NCBI RefSeq assembly: GCF_001298675.1
Contig: NZ_CYIG01000017.1
Coordinates: 1 to 64,000 of the forward strand
Direction: 5' to 3'
DNA: 64,000 nucleotides
DNA from: Paenacidovorax caeni
GTDB lineage: Bacteria; Pseudomonadota; Gammaproteobacteria; Burkholderiales; Burkholderiaceae_C
A program made the translations under genes and the position numbers. The notes beneath the pieces were generated by a model that ran no database searches, was not told where the DNA came from, and worked only from the letters and a program-made list of their open reading frames with translations. Positions 17,601-25,684 of this stretch are shown here, one piece after another; the stretch's first letter is position 1, and every line of letters begins with the position of its first letter.

Positions 17601-18433
17601 AGGCCTGGGAGGCCCTGGGTAAGCAGACCGGGCGCGAACACGTGCACCTGGCACTGCACCGCGAAGATGAAAAGATCCGCTTCCGCGACATCCAGGCGCA
17701 GCCGCGCAAGATCATCAGCTCGCCCACCTGGAGCGGGCTGGAGAGCGAGAAAGTCAGCTACAACGCTGGCTACACCAACGTGCACGAGCTGATTCCATGG
17801 CGCACCCTCACGGGCCGCCAGCAGTTCTACCAGGACCACCCCTGGATGCGCGACTTCGGCGAGGGCTTCTGCGCCTACCGCCCGCCGGTGCACCTGAAGG
17901 CGCTGCACGAGGTCGAGGGCAAGATGCCCAACGGCAATCCCGAGATCGCGCTGAACTTCATCACGCCGCACCAGAAATGGGGCATCCACAGCACGTACAG
18001 CGACAACCTGCACATGCTCACGCTCAACCGCGGCGGCCCGGTGATCTGGCTGAGTGAAGACGACGCCAAGCGCGGCGGCATCGTCGACAACGACTGGGTC
18101 GAGCTGTTCAACGCCAACGGCGCCATCGCGGCCCGCGCGGTGGTGAGCCAGCGCGTGAACCCCGGCATGGTGCTGATGTACCACGCGCAGGAAAAAATCG
18201 TGAACACCCCGGGCTCGGAAATCACCGGCACGCGCGGCGGCATCCACAACTCCGTCACGCGCGTGGTGCTGAAGCCGACCCACATGATCGGCGGCTACGC
18301 GCAGTACAGCTACGGCTTCAACTACTACGGAACCATCGGCACCAACCGCGACGAATTCGTGCTGGTGCGCAAGATGCGCCGCATCGACTGGATGGACGAA
18401 GAAGCTTCGGCCCCGTCCGCCGCACATGCCTGA
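14642..18433 (+). CDS. narG: Respiratory nitrate reductase, alpha subunit
   Basis: The 1263-residue catalytic subunit of the membrane-bound nitrate reductase; the usual length is about 1240-1260. It carries bis-MGD molybdenum and an unusual [4Fe-4S] cluster. The cluster ligands are visible as His50, Cys54, Cys58 (HGVNCTGSCSW) and Cys93 (EPRGCARG). Asp223 in YDWYCDLPP aligns with the Mo-ligand Asp of the E. coli enzyme. There is no twin-arginine leader, as expected for the cytoplasm-facing NarGHI. Start 14642 is preceded by AAGGAGCCCC. It reduces nitrate to nitrite with electrons from NarH, and reads on into narH after an 18-nt gap. Confidence 0.97.
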   Translation: MSHFLDRLSYFAQPRETFSDGHGQTNGEDRTWEDAYRDRWAHDKIVRSTHGVNCTGSCSWKIYVKGGIVTWETQQTDYPRTRADLPNHEPRGCARGASYSWYLYSANRVKYPMVRGRLLKHWRAALTVAKSPVDAWAAIVENDSARREWQKQRGLGGFVRSTWDEVNQMIAAANVYTIKKHGPDRIIGFSPIPAMSMISYAAGSRYLSLIGGVCMSFYDWYCDLPPSSPQVWGEQTDVPESADWYNSNFIIAWGSNVPQTRTPDAHFFTEVRYKGAKVVAVTPDYSEVAKLADLWMHPKQGTDAAVAMAMGHVILKEFYFDKRSAYFDDYARRYTDLPLLVVLEQKTLPDGRTVMVPGRYVRASDFEGHLGQTNHPDWKTVAYGTDGQVALPNGSIGFRWGKDGRDDQGLWNLESKEARTGNDVQLKLSVLEDGAQAHDVADVAFPYFGGIATPNFSANDQGGDVVVRRVPVTHLDLSGEGVQGRVAVATVFDLQAAQYGIHRGLPGEGAYEGYDANAPYTPAWQERITGVPRDQVIAIARQFADNADKTHGKSMVIIGAAMNHWYHCDMNYRGIINMLMMCGCIGQSGGGWSHYVGQEKLRPQTGWTALAFALDWIRPPRQQNSTSFFYAHTDQWRYEKLGVEEVLSPLADRQAYQGAMIDFNVRSERMGWLPSAPQLQTNPLQVVKDAQKRGMDPKDYVVQSLEDGSLTMSCEDPDHPANWPRNMFVWRSNILGSSGKGHEYFLKHLLGTTHGVQGKDLGPQDAKPEEVQWHAQAPEGKLDLLVTLDFRMSTTCLYSDIVLPTATWYEKNDLNTSDMHPFIHPLSAAVDPAWQAKSDWEIYKGFAKAFSEVCTGHLGVEKEVVLTPIMHDTPAELAQPYGVKDWKSGEVDLIPGVTAPQISVVERDYPNTYKRFTALGPLMDRIGNGGKGIAWNTQTEVEQLGDLNGRVREEGVTQGRPKIVSDIDATEVVMMLAPETNGHVACKAWEALGKQTGREHVHLALHREDEKIRFRDIQAQPRKIISSPTWSGLESEKVSYNAGYTNVHELIPWRTLTGRQQFYQDHPWMRDFGEGFCAYRPPVHLKALHEVEGKMPNGNPEIALNFITPHQKWGIHSTYSDNLHMLTLNRGGPVIWLSEDDAKRGGIVDNDWVELFNANGAIAARAVVSQRVNPGMVLMYHAQEKIVNTPGSEITGTRGGIHNSVTRVVLKPTHMIGGYAQYSYGFNYYGTIGTNRDEFVLVRKMRRIDWMDEEASAPSAAHA

Positions 18434-18451
18434 GCGACAAGGAGAAACACG

Positions 18452-19975
18452 ATGAGAGTACGCGCACAAATCGGCATGGTGCTGAACCTGGACAAGTGCA
18501 TTGGCTGCCACACCTGCTCGGTCACCTGCAAGAACGTCTGGACCAGCCGCCCCGGCGTGGAATACGCCTGGTTCAACAACGTCGAGACCAAGCCCGGCAT
18601 CGGCTACCCCAAGGAGTGGGAGAACCAGGACAAGTGGAACGGCGGCTGGACGCGCCTGGCTGACGGGTCGATCGTCCCGCGCCAGGGCGGCAAGTGGAAG
18701 CTGCTCATGCGCATCTTCGCCAACCCGAACCTGCCGCAGATCGACGACTACTACGAGCCCTTCACCTTCGACTACGACCACCTGCAGTCGGCGCCCGAGA
18801 TGAAGGCCGCGCCCACCGCGCGCCCGCGCAGCCTGATCACGGGCCAGCGCATGGAGAAGATCGAGTGGGGCCCGAACTGGGAGGAAATCCTCGGCGGCGA
18901 GTTCGCCAAGCGCAGCATCGACGTGAACTTCGAACAGGTGCAGAAGGACATGTACGGCCAGTTCGAGAACACCTTCATGATGTACCTGCCGCGCTTGTGC
19001 GAGCACTGCCTGAACCCGGCGTGCGTGGCCTCGTGCCCCTCGGGCTCGATCTACAAGCGCGAGGAAGACGGCATCGTGCTGATCGACCAGGACAAGTGCC
19101 GCGGCTGGCGCATGTGCGTCTCGGGCTGCCCGTACAAGAAGATCTACTACAACTGGCAGACCGGCAAGGCCGAGAAGTGCATCTTCTGCTACCCGCGCAT
19201 CGAGGCCGGCCAGCCTACGGTGTGCTCTGAAACCTGCGTGGGCCGCATCCGCTACCTTGGCGTGCTGCTGTACGACGCCGACCGCATCGAGGAAGCCGCC
19301 AGCGTGGAGCGCGACCGCGACCTGTACGAGGCGCAGCTCGGCATCTTCCTCGACCCGAACGACCCCGACGTCATCCGTCAGGCGCGTGCCGACGGCATCC
19401 CCGACGCCTGGCTCGAAGCCGCGAAGAACAGCCCGGTCTACAAGATGGCCGTGGACTGGAAGATCGCACTGCCGCTGCACCCCGAGTACCGCACACTGCC
19501 CATGGTGTGGTACGTGCCGCCGCTGTCGCCCATCACCTCGGCGGCCAACGCCGGCCACCTGGGCGTGAACGGCGAGATTCCCGATGTGTCGCAGCTGCGC
19601 ATCCCCGTGCAGTACCTGGCCAACCTGCTCACCGCCGGCGACACCGGCCCCGTGGTGCGGGCGCTGGAGCGCATGCTGGCCATGCGCGCCTACCAGCGCG
19701 GCATGCATGTGGACCGGGTGGAGAACCTGGCCGTGCTGCAGCAGGTGGGCCTGACGGCGCACGACGTGCAGGACATGTACCAGGTGATGGCCATTGCCAA
19801 CTACGAGGACCGCTTCGTCATCCCCTCGGCGCACCGCGAGTACGCCGAGAACGCCTTCGACCTGCGCGGCGGCTGCGGCTTCTCGTTCGGCAACGGCTGC
19901 TCCGACGGATCGACCGACGTGAGCATGTTCGGCGGCAAGAAGCGCCGCACCATCCCCATCAAGGCCACGGTGTAA
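18452..19975 (+). CDS. narH: Respiratory nitrate reductase, beta subunit
   Basis: The 507-residue iron-sulfur subunit that passes electrons from NarI haems to NarG. Four cysteine groups are visible: Cys16-Cys19-Cys22-Cys26 (CIGCHTCSVTC), CEHCLNPACVASCP, CRGWRMCVSGCP and CIFCYPRIEAGQPTVCSETC. The Trp in CRGWRMC replaces a cysteine, as in the family's 3Fe-4S site. AAGGAG lies 8 nt before the ATG. It is operonic between narG and narJ. Confidence 0.97.
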   Translation: MRVRAQIGMVLNLDKCIGCHTCSVTCKNVWTSRPGVEYAWFNNVETKPGIGYPKEWENQDKWNGGWTRLADGSIVPRQGGKWKLLMRIFANPNLPQIDDYYEPFTFDYDHLQSAPEMKAAPTARPRSLITGQRMEKIEWGPNWEEILGGEFAKRSIDVNFEQVQKDMYGQFENTFMMYLPRLCEHCLNPACVASCPSGSIYKREEDGIVLIDQDKCRGWRMCVSGCPYKKIYYNWQTGKAEKCIFCYPRIEAGQPTVCSETCVGRIRYLGVLLYDADRIEEAASVERDRDLYEAQLGIFLDPNDPDVIRQARADGIPDAWLEAAKNSPVYKMAVDWKIALPLHPEYRTLPMVWYVPPLSPITSAANAGHLGVNGEIPDVSQLRIPVQYLANLLTAGDTGPVVRALERMLAMRAYQRGMHVDRVENLAVLQQVGLTAHDVQDMYQVMAIANYEDRFVIPSAHREYAENAFDLRGGCGFSFGNGCSDGSTDVSMFGGKKRRTIPIKATV

Positions 19976-19996
19976 GCCGCCAGGGAGAACCAAGCC

Positions 19997-20698
19997 ATGT
20001 TCAAGAAAACCCCGGAATCGCTGCGCCTGACGCTGCGCGCCCTGGCCCGCCTGGTGGGCTATCCCAACGCGGAGCTGCGTGCGCAGATGCCTGCGCTGCT
20101 TGACGCGCTGCGCCTGGAGCAGTCGCTTCCGCCCGAGCGCATGCAGGAGATCGAGGCCCTGTGCCGCCAGCTCTGCGCCATGGAGCCCATGGAGGCGGAG
20201 GCGCGCTACGTCGATACCTTCGACCGCGGCCGCCAGACTTCGCTGCACCTGTTCGAGCATGTGCATGGCGATTCGCGTGAGCGCGGCCCTGCGCTCATCG
20301 ACCTGCTGCAGACCTACGAGCAGGCTGGCCTGCATTTCGAGGCGCCTGAGCTGCCCGACCACCTGGGCGTGGTGCTGGAGTTTGCCTCCACCCAGCCGCC
20401 CGCGGTGGCGCGCGAGTTCCTCGGCGAGGTGGCCCACATCCTCAATGCGCTGTTTACCGCGCTGGCCAACCGGGGCAACCCGTACGCCTGCGTGATCGCC
20501 GCTGTGCTCGAAGTGACGGGCCAGCGTGTGCAGGCCGTGGCCATCACGCCCGAGCCCGGACTGGACGACACCTGGGCCGAGCCCGAGGCCTTCGACGGCT
20601 GCGCCACCCAGGGGCAAAACCGCCCGGGCCAGGCCCAGCCGCTGCATTTCGTGCGCAACCCGCGCGCTTCCTCTTCTTCCCAAGGAGTCTCGCCATGA
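19997..20698 (+). CDS. narJ: Nitrate reductase molybdenum cofactor assembly chaperone
   Basis: A 233-residue all-helical chaperone of the TorD/NarJ family that holds apo-NarG until molybdenum cofactor and haem-side assembly are finished; it is not part of the final enzyme. The sequence shows the family features LARLVGYPNAELRAQMP at the N-terminus and YVDTFDRGRQTSLHLFEHVH near residue 75. A ribosome site AGGGAGAA precedes the ATG. The stop overlaps the narI start as ATGA. Confidence 0.95.
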   Translation: MFKKTPESLRLTLRALARLVGYPNAELRAQMPALLDALRLEQSLPPERMQEIEALCRQLCAMEPMEAEARYVDTFDRGRQTSLHLFEHVHGDSRERGPALIDLLQTYEQAGLHFEAPELPDHLGVVLEFASTQPPAVAREFLGEVAHILNALFTALANRGNPYACVIAAVLEVTGQRVQAVAITPEPGLDDTWAEPEAFDGCATQGQNRPGQAQPLHFVRNPRASSSSQGVSP

Positions 20699-21432
20699 CC
20701 GCCTGGATCGATACTTTCCTGTTCGGCCTGTACCCCTACATCTGCCTGGCCGTTTTCTTCATTGGCAGCTGGGCGCGCTTTGACCGTGACCAGTACACCT
20801 GGAAAAGCGACTCCTCGCAGCTGTTGCGCCGCGGCAGCCTGCGCTGGGGCAGCAACCTGTTCCATGTCGGTGTGCTGTTCCTGTTCTTTGGCCACAGCGT
20901 GGGCATGCTCACGCCGCACTTCGTCTACGAGCACTTCATGAGCGCGGGCGCCAAGCAGCTCATGGCCATGGTCTCGGGTGGCATCGCCGGGCTGCTCGCC
21001 TTCATCGGCGTCACGCTGCTGCTGCACCGCCGCCTGTCGGACGTGCGCATCCGCGCCACCAGCAAGACCAGCGACATCGTGCTGCTGTGGCTGCTGTGGG
21101 TCCAGCTCGCGCTCGGCCTGGCCACCATCCCGCTGTCGGCCCAGCACTTGGACGGCTCGGTCATGATGCTGCTGGCCGAATGGGCGCAGCGCATCGTCAC
21201 CTTCCGCACCGGTGCGGTGGAGCTGCTGGCCAACGTGGGCTGGGTGTTCAAGCTGCATATGGCGCTGGGCATGACCGTGTTCCTGGTCTTCCCCTTCACC
21301 CGCCTGGTGCACGTGTGGAGCGGCTTCGGCACGCTGGCCTACATTGCGCGGCCATACCAGCTGGTGCGCGCCCGGCGCCTGAACCTGCCCGCTGGCCACA
21401 ACCAGCCCGGCAACCGTGGTGCTATGAACTAA
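20695..21432 (+). CDS. narI: Respiratory nitrate reductase, gamma subunit (cytochrome b)
   Basis: A 245-residue integral membrane subunit with about five helices that oxidises quinol and carries two b haems. Candidate haem ligands are the His residues in LFHVGVLFLFFGHSVGM and in FKLHMALGMTVF plus RLVHVW near the C-terminus. It begins inside the narJ stop codon and anchors NarGH to the inner face of the membrane. It is followed by a paired family 1 repeat and then the PpiC-type gene. Confidence 0.95.
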   Translation: MTAWIDTFLFGLYPYICLAVFFIGSWARFDRDQYTWKSDSSQLLRRGSLRWGSNLFHVGVLFLFFGHSVGMLTPHFVYEHFMSAGAKQLMAMVSGGIAGLLAFIGVTLLLHRRLSDVRIRATSKTSDIVLLWLLWVQLALGLATIPLSAQHLDGSVMMLLAEWAQRIVTFRTGAVELLANVGWVFKLHMALGMTVFLVFPFTRLVHVWSGFGTLAYIARPYQLVRARRLNLPAGHNQPGNRGAMN

Positions 21433-21434
21433 AG

Positions 21435-21510
21435 AGCTGTCAGCGCTTGCCACGCAATGATTTAGGCATTGAATTAATTTGAAATCTTTGCAAGGCAAGC
21501 GCAAGCAGCT
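21435..21510. repeat. Head-to-head pair of family 1 repeats after narI
   Basis: The left arm 21435-21451 (AGCTGTCAGCGCTTGCC) pairs with the right arm 21494-21510 (GGCAAGCGCAAGCAGCT). The AT-rich loop is unlike the surrounding GC-rich sequence. The right copy runs into ATCAAAGCAGGAG, which supplies the ribosome binding site of the next gene. Confidence 0.75.
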
Positions 21511-21530
21511 ATCAAAGCAGGAGAAACCCC

Positions 21531-22310
21531 ATGACCGCCACCGCCCAGATTTCCGTGGCCCGCATCAATGGCGTGGCCTTGCACCCGCCAGGCGTGCTGC
21601 TGCCGCCCGAGGCGCTGCGCCAGCGCGCCTGTACCGAGCTGCTGCGCCAGCAGGCGCAGCGCGAAGGGCTGCTGGCCGCCACCGACACACCGGACCTTGA
21701 TGGCGCCACGAGCGCTGCGGCGAGCGACGCCATCGAGCGCCTGCTGGAGCGGGCGCTGCAGGTGCCCGAGCCGTCCGAGGACGCCTGCCGGCGCTACCAC
21801 GCCGCGCACCCCACGCTGGGCGGGCAGGGCGAGCGTGTGCGCTTGCGCCACGTGCTGTTCGCCGTCACCCCCGGAGTCGACGTCAAGCAGCTGCGCCAGC
21901 GCGCCGAGGCCCTGTTGCTGGAGTTGCGTTGCGCCGACGACGGCGGCGCGCGCTTTGCCCAGGCGGCGCGCCAGTGGTCCAACTGCCCCAGCGGCCAGGA
22001 CGGCGGCGAGTTGGGCTGGCTCGCCACCGAGGACTGCGCACCCGAATTCGCGCGCGAGATTTTCGGCACGCAAGAGGTGGGCGTGCTCTCGCGCCTGGTG
22101 CACAGCCGCTTCGGCCTGCACGTGGTGGAGGTGTGCGAGCGCCAGCCCGGCCAGGCGCTGCCCTTCGAGCAGGTACACACCAGCGTGGCCCTGCTGCTGC
22201 GCCAGCAAGCCTGGGTGAACGCACTGCGCCAGTACCTGCAACTGCTGGCCGGCGCCGCCGAGATCGAAGGCGTGCAGCTCGACGCGGCCGACACGCCGCT
22301 GGTGCAGTAG
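21531..22310 (+). CDS. PpiC-type peptidyl-prolyl isomerase in the nar cluster
   Basis: A 259-residue protein with a parvulin domain at about residues 98-205 (RLRHVLFAV, GGELGWLA, SRFGLHVVEV) and a helical N-terminal region. There is no signal peptide, so it should act in the cytoplasm, unlike SurA or PpiD. The layout resembles NifM-type isomerases that help mature metalloenzymes. Its position directly after narI suggests a role in folding or maturing nitrate reductase, which is inference. The ribosome site GGAG comes from the tail of a family 1 repeat. The next gene begins 36 nt later. Confidence 0.85.
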   Translation: MTATAQISVARINGVALHPPGVLLPPEALRQRACTELLRQQAQREGLLAATDTPDLDGATSAAASDAIERLLERALQVPEPSEDACRRYHAAHPTLGGQGERVRLRHVLFAVTPGVDVKQLRQRAEALLLELRCADDGGARFAQAARQWSNCPSGQDGGELGWLATEDCAPEFAREIFGTQEVGVLSRLVHSRFGLHVVEVCERQPGQALPFEQVHTSVALLLRQQAWVNALRQYLQLLAGAAEIEGVQLDAADTPLVQ

Positions 22311-22346
22311 CGGCCACGTCGCCAGGACGCCGCCAGAAAGTGCCCC

Positions 22347-23024
22347 ATGCCTGACGACGAACTGCTGCAGCGGCTGCGCCGCTTCCATCTCGACGAATAC
22401 CCGCAGTACCGCGAGCGCTTCCAGGCGCTGGTGGACGACGGCCAGCACCCGACGACGCTTTTCATCGGCTGCTCCGACTCGCGCCTGGTGCCCTACCTGC
22501 TCACCGGCGCGCAGCCGGGCGAGCTTTTCCTGGTGCGCAATGTGGGCGCATTCGTCCCGCCCTACGATGGCTCCCACGGCCACCACGGCACCGCCGCGGC
22601 CATAGAATTCGCGGTCCTCAGTCTGAATGTCAGCCGCATCGTGGTGTGCGGCCACAGCCACTGTGGGGCCATCAAGGCGCTGTACGGCGAAGTCTCCCCC
22701 GAGGCGCAGAATCTGCGCCGTTGGCTCGATCTGGGCCGCGAAGCCATGCTGCCGGTGCAGCCCGGCCCCGAGGCCCTGCGGCGCACCGAACAGCGCGCCG
22801 TGGTGCTGCAGCTCGAGCGCCTGATGAACTACCCCATGGTGCGCGCGCGCGTCGAGGCGGGCACCATCACCCTGCATGGCTGGCACTATGTGATCGAGGA
22901 AGGGGAAGTTCACGTGTTCGACGTGCGTACCGGCGGCTTCGTTGCGGCCTCGCAGGCGTCGAACAGTGGCACGGGCCCCTATCCCCCCTATGTAGAACAC
23001 GATGGGCAGGTGCTGGTTGACTAA
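22347..23024 (+). CDS. Beta-class carbonic anhydrase
   Basis: A 225-residue zinc enzyme interconverting carbon dioxide and bicarbonate. The zinc ligands Cys42, His103 and Cys106 and the Asp44-Arg46 dyad are present in GCSDSRLVP and CGHSHCGAIKALYG, so it should be active. The length is normal. It follows the PpiC-type gene by 36 nt and precedes the ribonucleotide reductase gene closely, so co-transcription with the nar cluster is likely. A role in pH or bicarbonate supply during nitrate respiration is inference. Confidence 0.93.
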   Translation: MPDDELLQRLRRFHLDEYPQYRERFQALVDDGQHPTTLFIGCSDSRLVPYLLTGAQPGELFLVRNVGAFVPPYDGSHGHHGTAAAIEFAVLSLNVSRIVVCGHSHCGAIKALYGEVSPEAQNLRRWLDLGREAMLPVQPGPEALRRTEQRAVVLQLERLMNYPMVRARVEAGTITLHGWHYVIEEGEVHVFDVRTGGFVAASQASNSGTGPYPPYVEHDGQVLVD

Positions 23025-23074
23025 AAATGGACAATCGGCTGCCCGCCCCGCGCAGTGAAAAGGAAAGCCGATCC

Positions 23075-25534
23075 ATGAAACGCAAACAAGCCGCCCCCGC
23101 GCCCCAGTCCGCCATACAGCCCATCAGCCTGGATGTGCTGCGCGAAAAATACCTCAAGGCGGGCGAGACCCGCGTCGAGGAGCTCTACGCGCGCGTGGCG
23201 CGCGCCCTGGCCTCGGTCGAGGCCGAAGACCGCCGCGCTGAGTGGGAGGCCAAATTCCTCGCCAACCTGCAGGCCGGTGCCATCGGCGCCGGCCGCATCA
23301 TGAGCGCCGCAGGCACCGACATCCAGGCAACGCTCATCAACTGCTTCGTTCAGCCCGTGGGCGATTGCATCCAGGGTGTAGACGATGCGGGCTACCCCGG
23401 CATCTACGAAGCCCTGCGCGAGGCGGCTGAAACCATGCGCCGCGGCGGCGGCGTGGGCTACGACTTCTCGCGCATCCGCCCGCGCGGCGCGCGCGTGCGC
23501 GCCACGGGCTCGCTGGCCTCGGGGCCGTGCAGCTACATCAACGTGTTCGACCAGTCCTGCGCCACCGTGGAGAGCGCCGGTGCGCGCCGTGGTGCGCAGA
23601 TGGGCGTGCTGCGCATCGACCATCCCGACGTGCTCGACTTCATCACCGCAAAGCGCACCCCGGGACGCTGGAACAATTTCAACGTGTCGGTGGGCGTGAC
23701 CGACGAATTCATGCAGGCCGTGGTGCAGGACACCGCCTGGGAGCTGGTGCACCGCGCCGAGCCCGGCGGCGAGCTGCGCCAGCAGCCGGGCGTGCGCCAG
23801 CGCGCCGACGGGCTGTGGGTCTACGAGACGCTGCGCGCGCGCGAGCTGTGGGACACCATCATGCGCTCGGCCTACGACTTCGCCGAGCCCGGCATCCTGT
23901 TCCTGGGCCGCATCAACGAAGACAACAACCTGCAGTACTGCGAGCAGATCGCCGCCACCAACCCCTGCGGCGAGCAGCCCCTGCCGCCCTATGGCTGCTG
24001 CGACCTGGGCCCCATCATCCTCACGCGCTTCGTGCGCAACCCGTTCGGCGTGGACGGGGCGCCCGCGTTCGACTTCGACGCCTTCGAGCAGGTGGTGGCC
24101 ACCCAGGTGCGCGCACTGGACAACGTGCTGGACGTGACCTACTGGCCGCTGCAGCAGCAGCGCGACGAGTCGGCCGCCAAGCGCCGCATTGGCGTGGGCT
24201 TCACCGGCATGGGCAACGCCCTGGCCATGCTGTGCCTGCGCTATGACGCGGCCGATGGCCGCGCCATGGCTGCGCGCATTGCCGAGCGCATGCGCGACGC
24301 CGCCTACGCCGCCTCCATCGCCCTGGCGCAGGAAAAGGGCGCGTTTCCCAAGTTCGATGCCGATGGCTACCTGGCGCCCGGCACCTTCGCCAGCCGCCTG
24401 CCGGCCGCGTTGCAGGACGCCATCCGCCAGCACGGCATTCGCAACAGCCACCTGCTGTCGGTGGCGCCCACCGGCACGGTGAGCCTGGCTTTTGCGGACA
24501 ACGCGTCCAATGGCATCGAGCCACCGTTCTCCTGGACCTACACGCGCCGCAAGCGCGAGGCCGATGGCAGCCGCAGCGAGTACCAGGTGGAAGACCATGC
24601 CTGGCGCCTGTACCGTGACCTGGGCGGCGACGTGAAGAACCTGCCCCCGTACTTCGTCTCGGCGCTGGAGATGTCGGCGTCCGACCACGTGGCGATGATG
24701 GAGGCGGTGCAGCCCTTTGTGGATACCTCGATCTCCAAGACCGTCAACGTGCCGGCTGACTACCCGTACGAAGACTTCAAGCACCTGTACCTGCAGGCCT
24801 GGCAGGCGCGCCTGAAGGGCCTGGCCACCTACCGGCCCAACGCCATCCTGGGTGCCGTGCTCGAAGCCACACCGGCGCCTGCCGCGGCCCCGGCGCCCGC
24901 AGCACCAGCCCCTGCACGCGAGGAGGAGCGCCAGCCCATCGACCCGATGCGCACCGTGATCGAGAGCCGCCCCAAAGGCGCCCTCTCGGCCGTGGCCGAG
25001 AAGATCGAGTACTGGACGCAGGACGGCCACCAGCGCCTGTACCTCATCGTCTCCTTCCTGCCCGTGCCCACCGGCGTGGGCAAGGGCACGGTGGACCGCG
25101 CCATCGAGTTCTTCATGCCCGTGGGGCAGAACAGCGAGTCGCAGCAGTGGATCACCTCCAGCATGCGCCTGCTGTCGCTGGCCGCGCGCGGCGGTTTCCT
25201 GGAGCGCGCGCTGTCCGACATGCGCAAAGTGGCCTGGGACCGCGGCCCGGTGCGCCTGGGCACCTACGAGAAGGCCGACGGCACGCGCGTGCCGCTGTGG
25301 CACGACTCCGAAGTGGCCGCTGTGGCCTATGCCATCCAGAACATCCTGGCGCGCCGCGTGCAAGACCCGGTGCAGCAAAGTCTGCCGCTGGACGACCCCG
25401 AACAGGACGGTGCCAGCGACACGCCACCGCCCATGGCCGGCAAGAAATGCCCCGAGTGCGGCGCGCACGCCATGATTCGCAAGGACGGCTGCGACTACTG
25501 CACCCAGTGCGGGCACATGGGTTCTTGCGGCTAG
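23075..25534 (+). CDS. nrdJ: Adenosylcobalamin-dependent (class II) ribonucleotide reductase
   Basis: An oxygen-independent reductase making deoxyribonucleotides from ribonucleotides with coenzyme B12. From this start it is 819 residues. It shows the redox Cys90 (NCFVQPVGD), the active-site NPCGE motif (Asn296, Cys298, Glu300), PTGTVSLAFAD and a C-terminal cysteine-rich zinc-ribbon-like tail (CPECGAHAM, CDYCTQCG). An upstream in-frame ATG at 23027, 2 nt after the carbonic anhydrase stop, would add 16 residues. I prefer 23075 because AGGA lies 10 nt before it. The region of about residues 590-640 is an Ala/Pro linker. It suits growth without oxygen beside nitrate reductase. Confidence 0.93.
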   Translation: MKRKQAAPAPQSAIQPISLDVLREKYLKAGETRVEELYARVARALASVEAEDRRAEWEAKFLANLQAGAIGAGRIMSAAGTDIQATLINCFVQPVGDCIQGVDDAGYPGIYEALREAAETMRRGGGVGYDFSRIRPRGARVRATGSLASGPCSYINVFDQSCATVESAGARRGAQMGVLRIDHPDVLDFITAKRTPGRWNNFNVSVGVTDEFMQAVVQDTAWELVHRAEPGGELRQQPGVRQRADGLWVYETLRARELWDTIMRSAYDFAEPGILFLGRINEDNNLQYCEQIAATNPCGEQPLPPYGCCDLGPIILTRFVRNPFGVDGAPAFDFDAFEQVVATQVRALDNVLDVTYWPLQQQRDESAAKRRIGVGFTGMGNALAMLCLRYDAADGRAMAARIAERMRDAAYAASIALAQEKGAFPKFDADGYLAPGTFASRLPAALQDAIRQHGIRNSHLLSVAPTGTVSLAFADNASNGIEPPFSWTYTRRKREADGSRSEYQVEDHAWRLYRDLGGDVKNLPPYFVSALEMSASDHVAMMEAVQPFVDTSISKTVNVPADYPYEDFKHLYLQAWQARLKGLATYRPNAILGAVLEATPAPAAAPAPAAPAPAREEERQPIDPMRTVIESRPKGALSAVAEKIEYWTQDGHQRLYLIVSFLPVPTGVGKGTVDRAIEFFMPVGQNSESQQWITSSMRLLSLAARGGFLERALSDMRKVAWDRGPVRLGTYEKADGTRVPLWHDSEVAAVAYAIQNILARRVQDPVQQSLPLDDPEQDGASDTPPPMAGKKCPECGAHAMIRKDGCDYCTQCGHMGSCG

Positions 25535-25540
25535 CCTTGG

Positions 25541-25683
25541 CACACCCCCCTGGGCTGCTGCGCGGCTTCCCCCCGCTCTCGCGCTGCGCGCGGGCAGAGG
25601 GACGACGCCAGCGCGGCGGGGCGGCCCTTGCGCGGCGTTTGCTGGCCGGGACCGCGCCCGTGGTGTGGGCCATGGGGGGCTGA
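25541..25683 (+). repeat. Family 2 3'-end repeat, copy 1
   Basis: It starts 6 nt after the nrdJ stop with CACCCCCCTGGGCTGC, then GGCTTCCCCCCGCTCTCGCG, GACGACGCCAGCGCGGC and GGGCGGCCCTTGCGCGGCG. The same blocks occur at 42265-42410 and, inverted, at 45120-45282. The following nnrS gene starts right at its end. Confidence 0.75.
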
Positions 25684-25684
25684 C

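Noticed and set aside
14627-20683. A 2018-codon open frame antisense to narG, narH and narJ
   Set aside because: It is opposite genes with full catalytic motifs. Its translation is His/Val/Ala/Arg-rich with no domains, as expected from GC-rich codon bias on the opposite strand.
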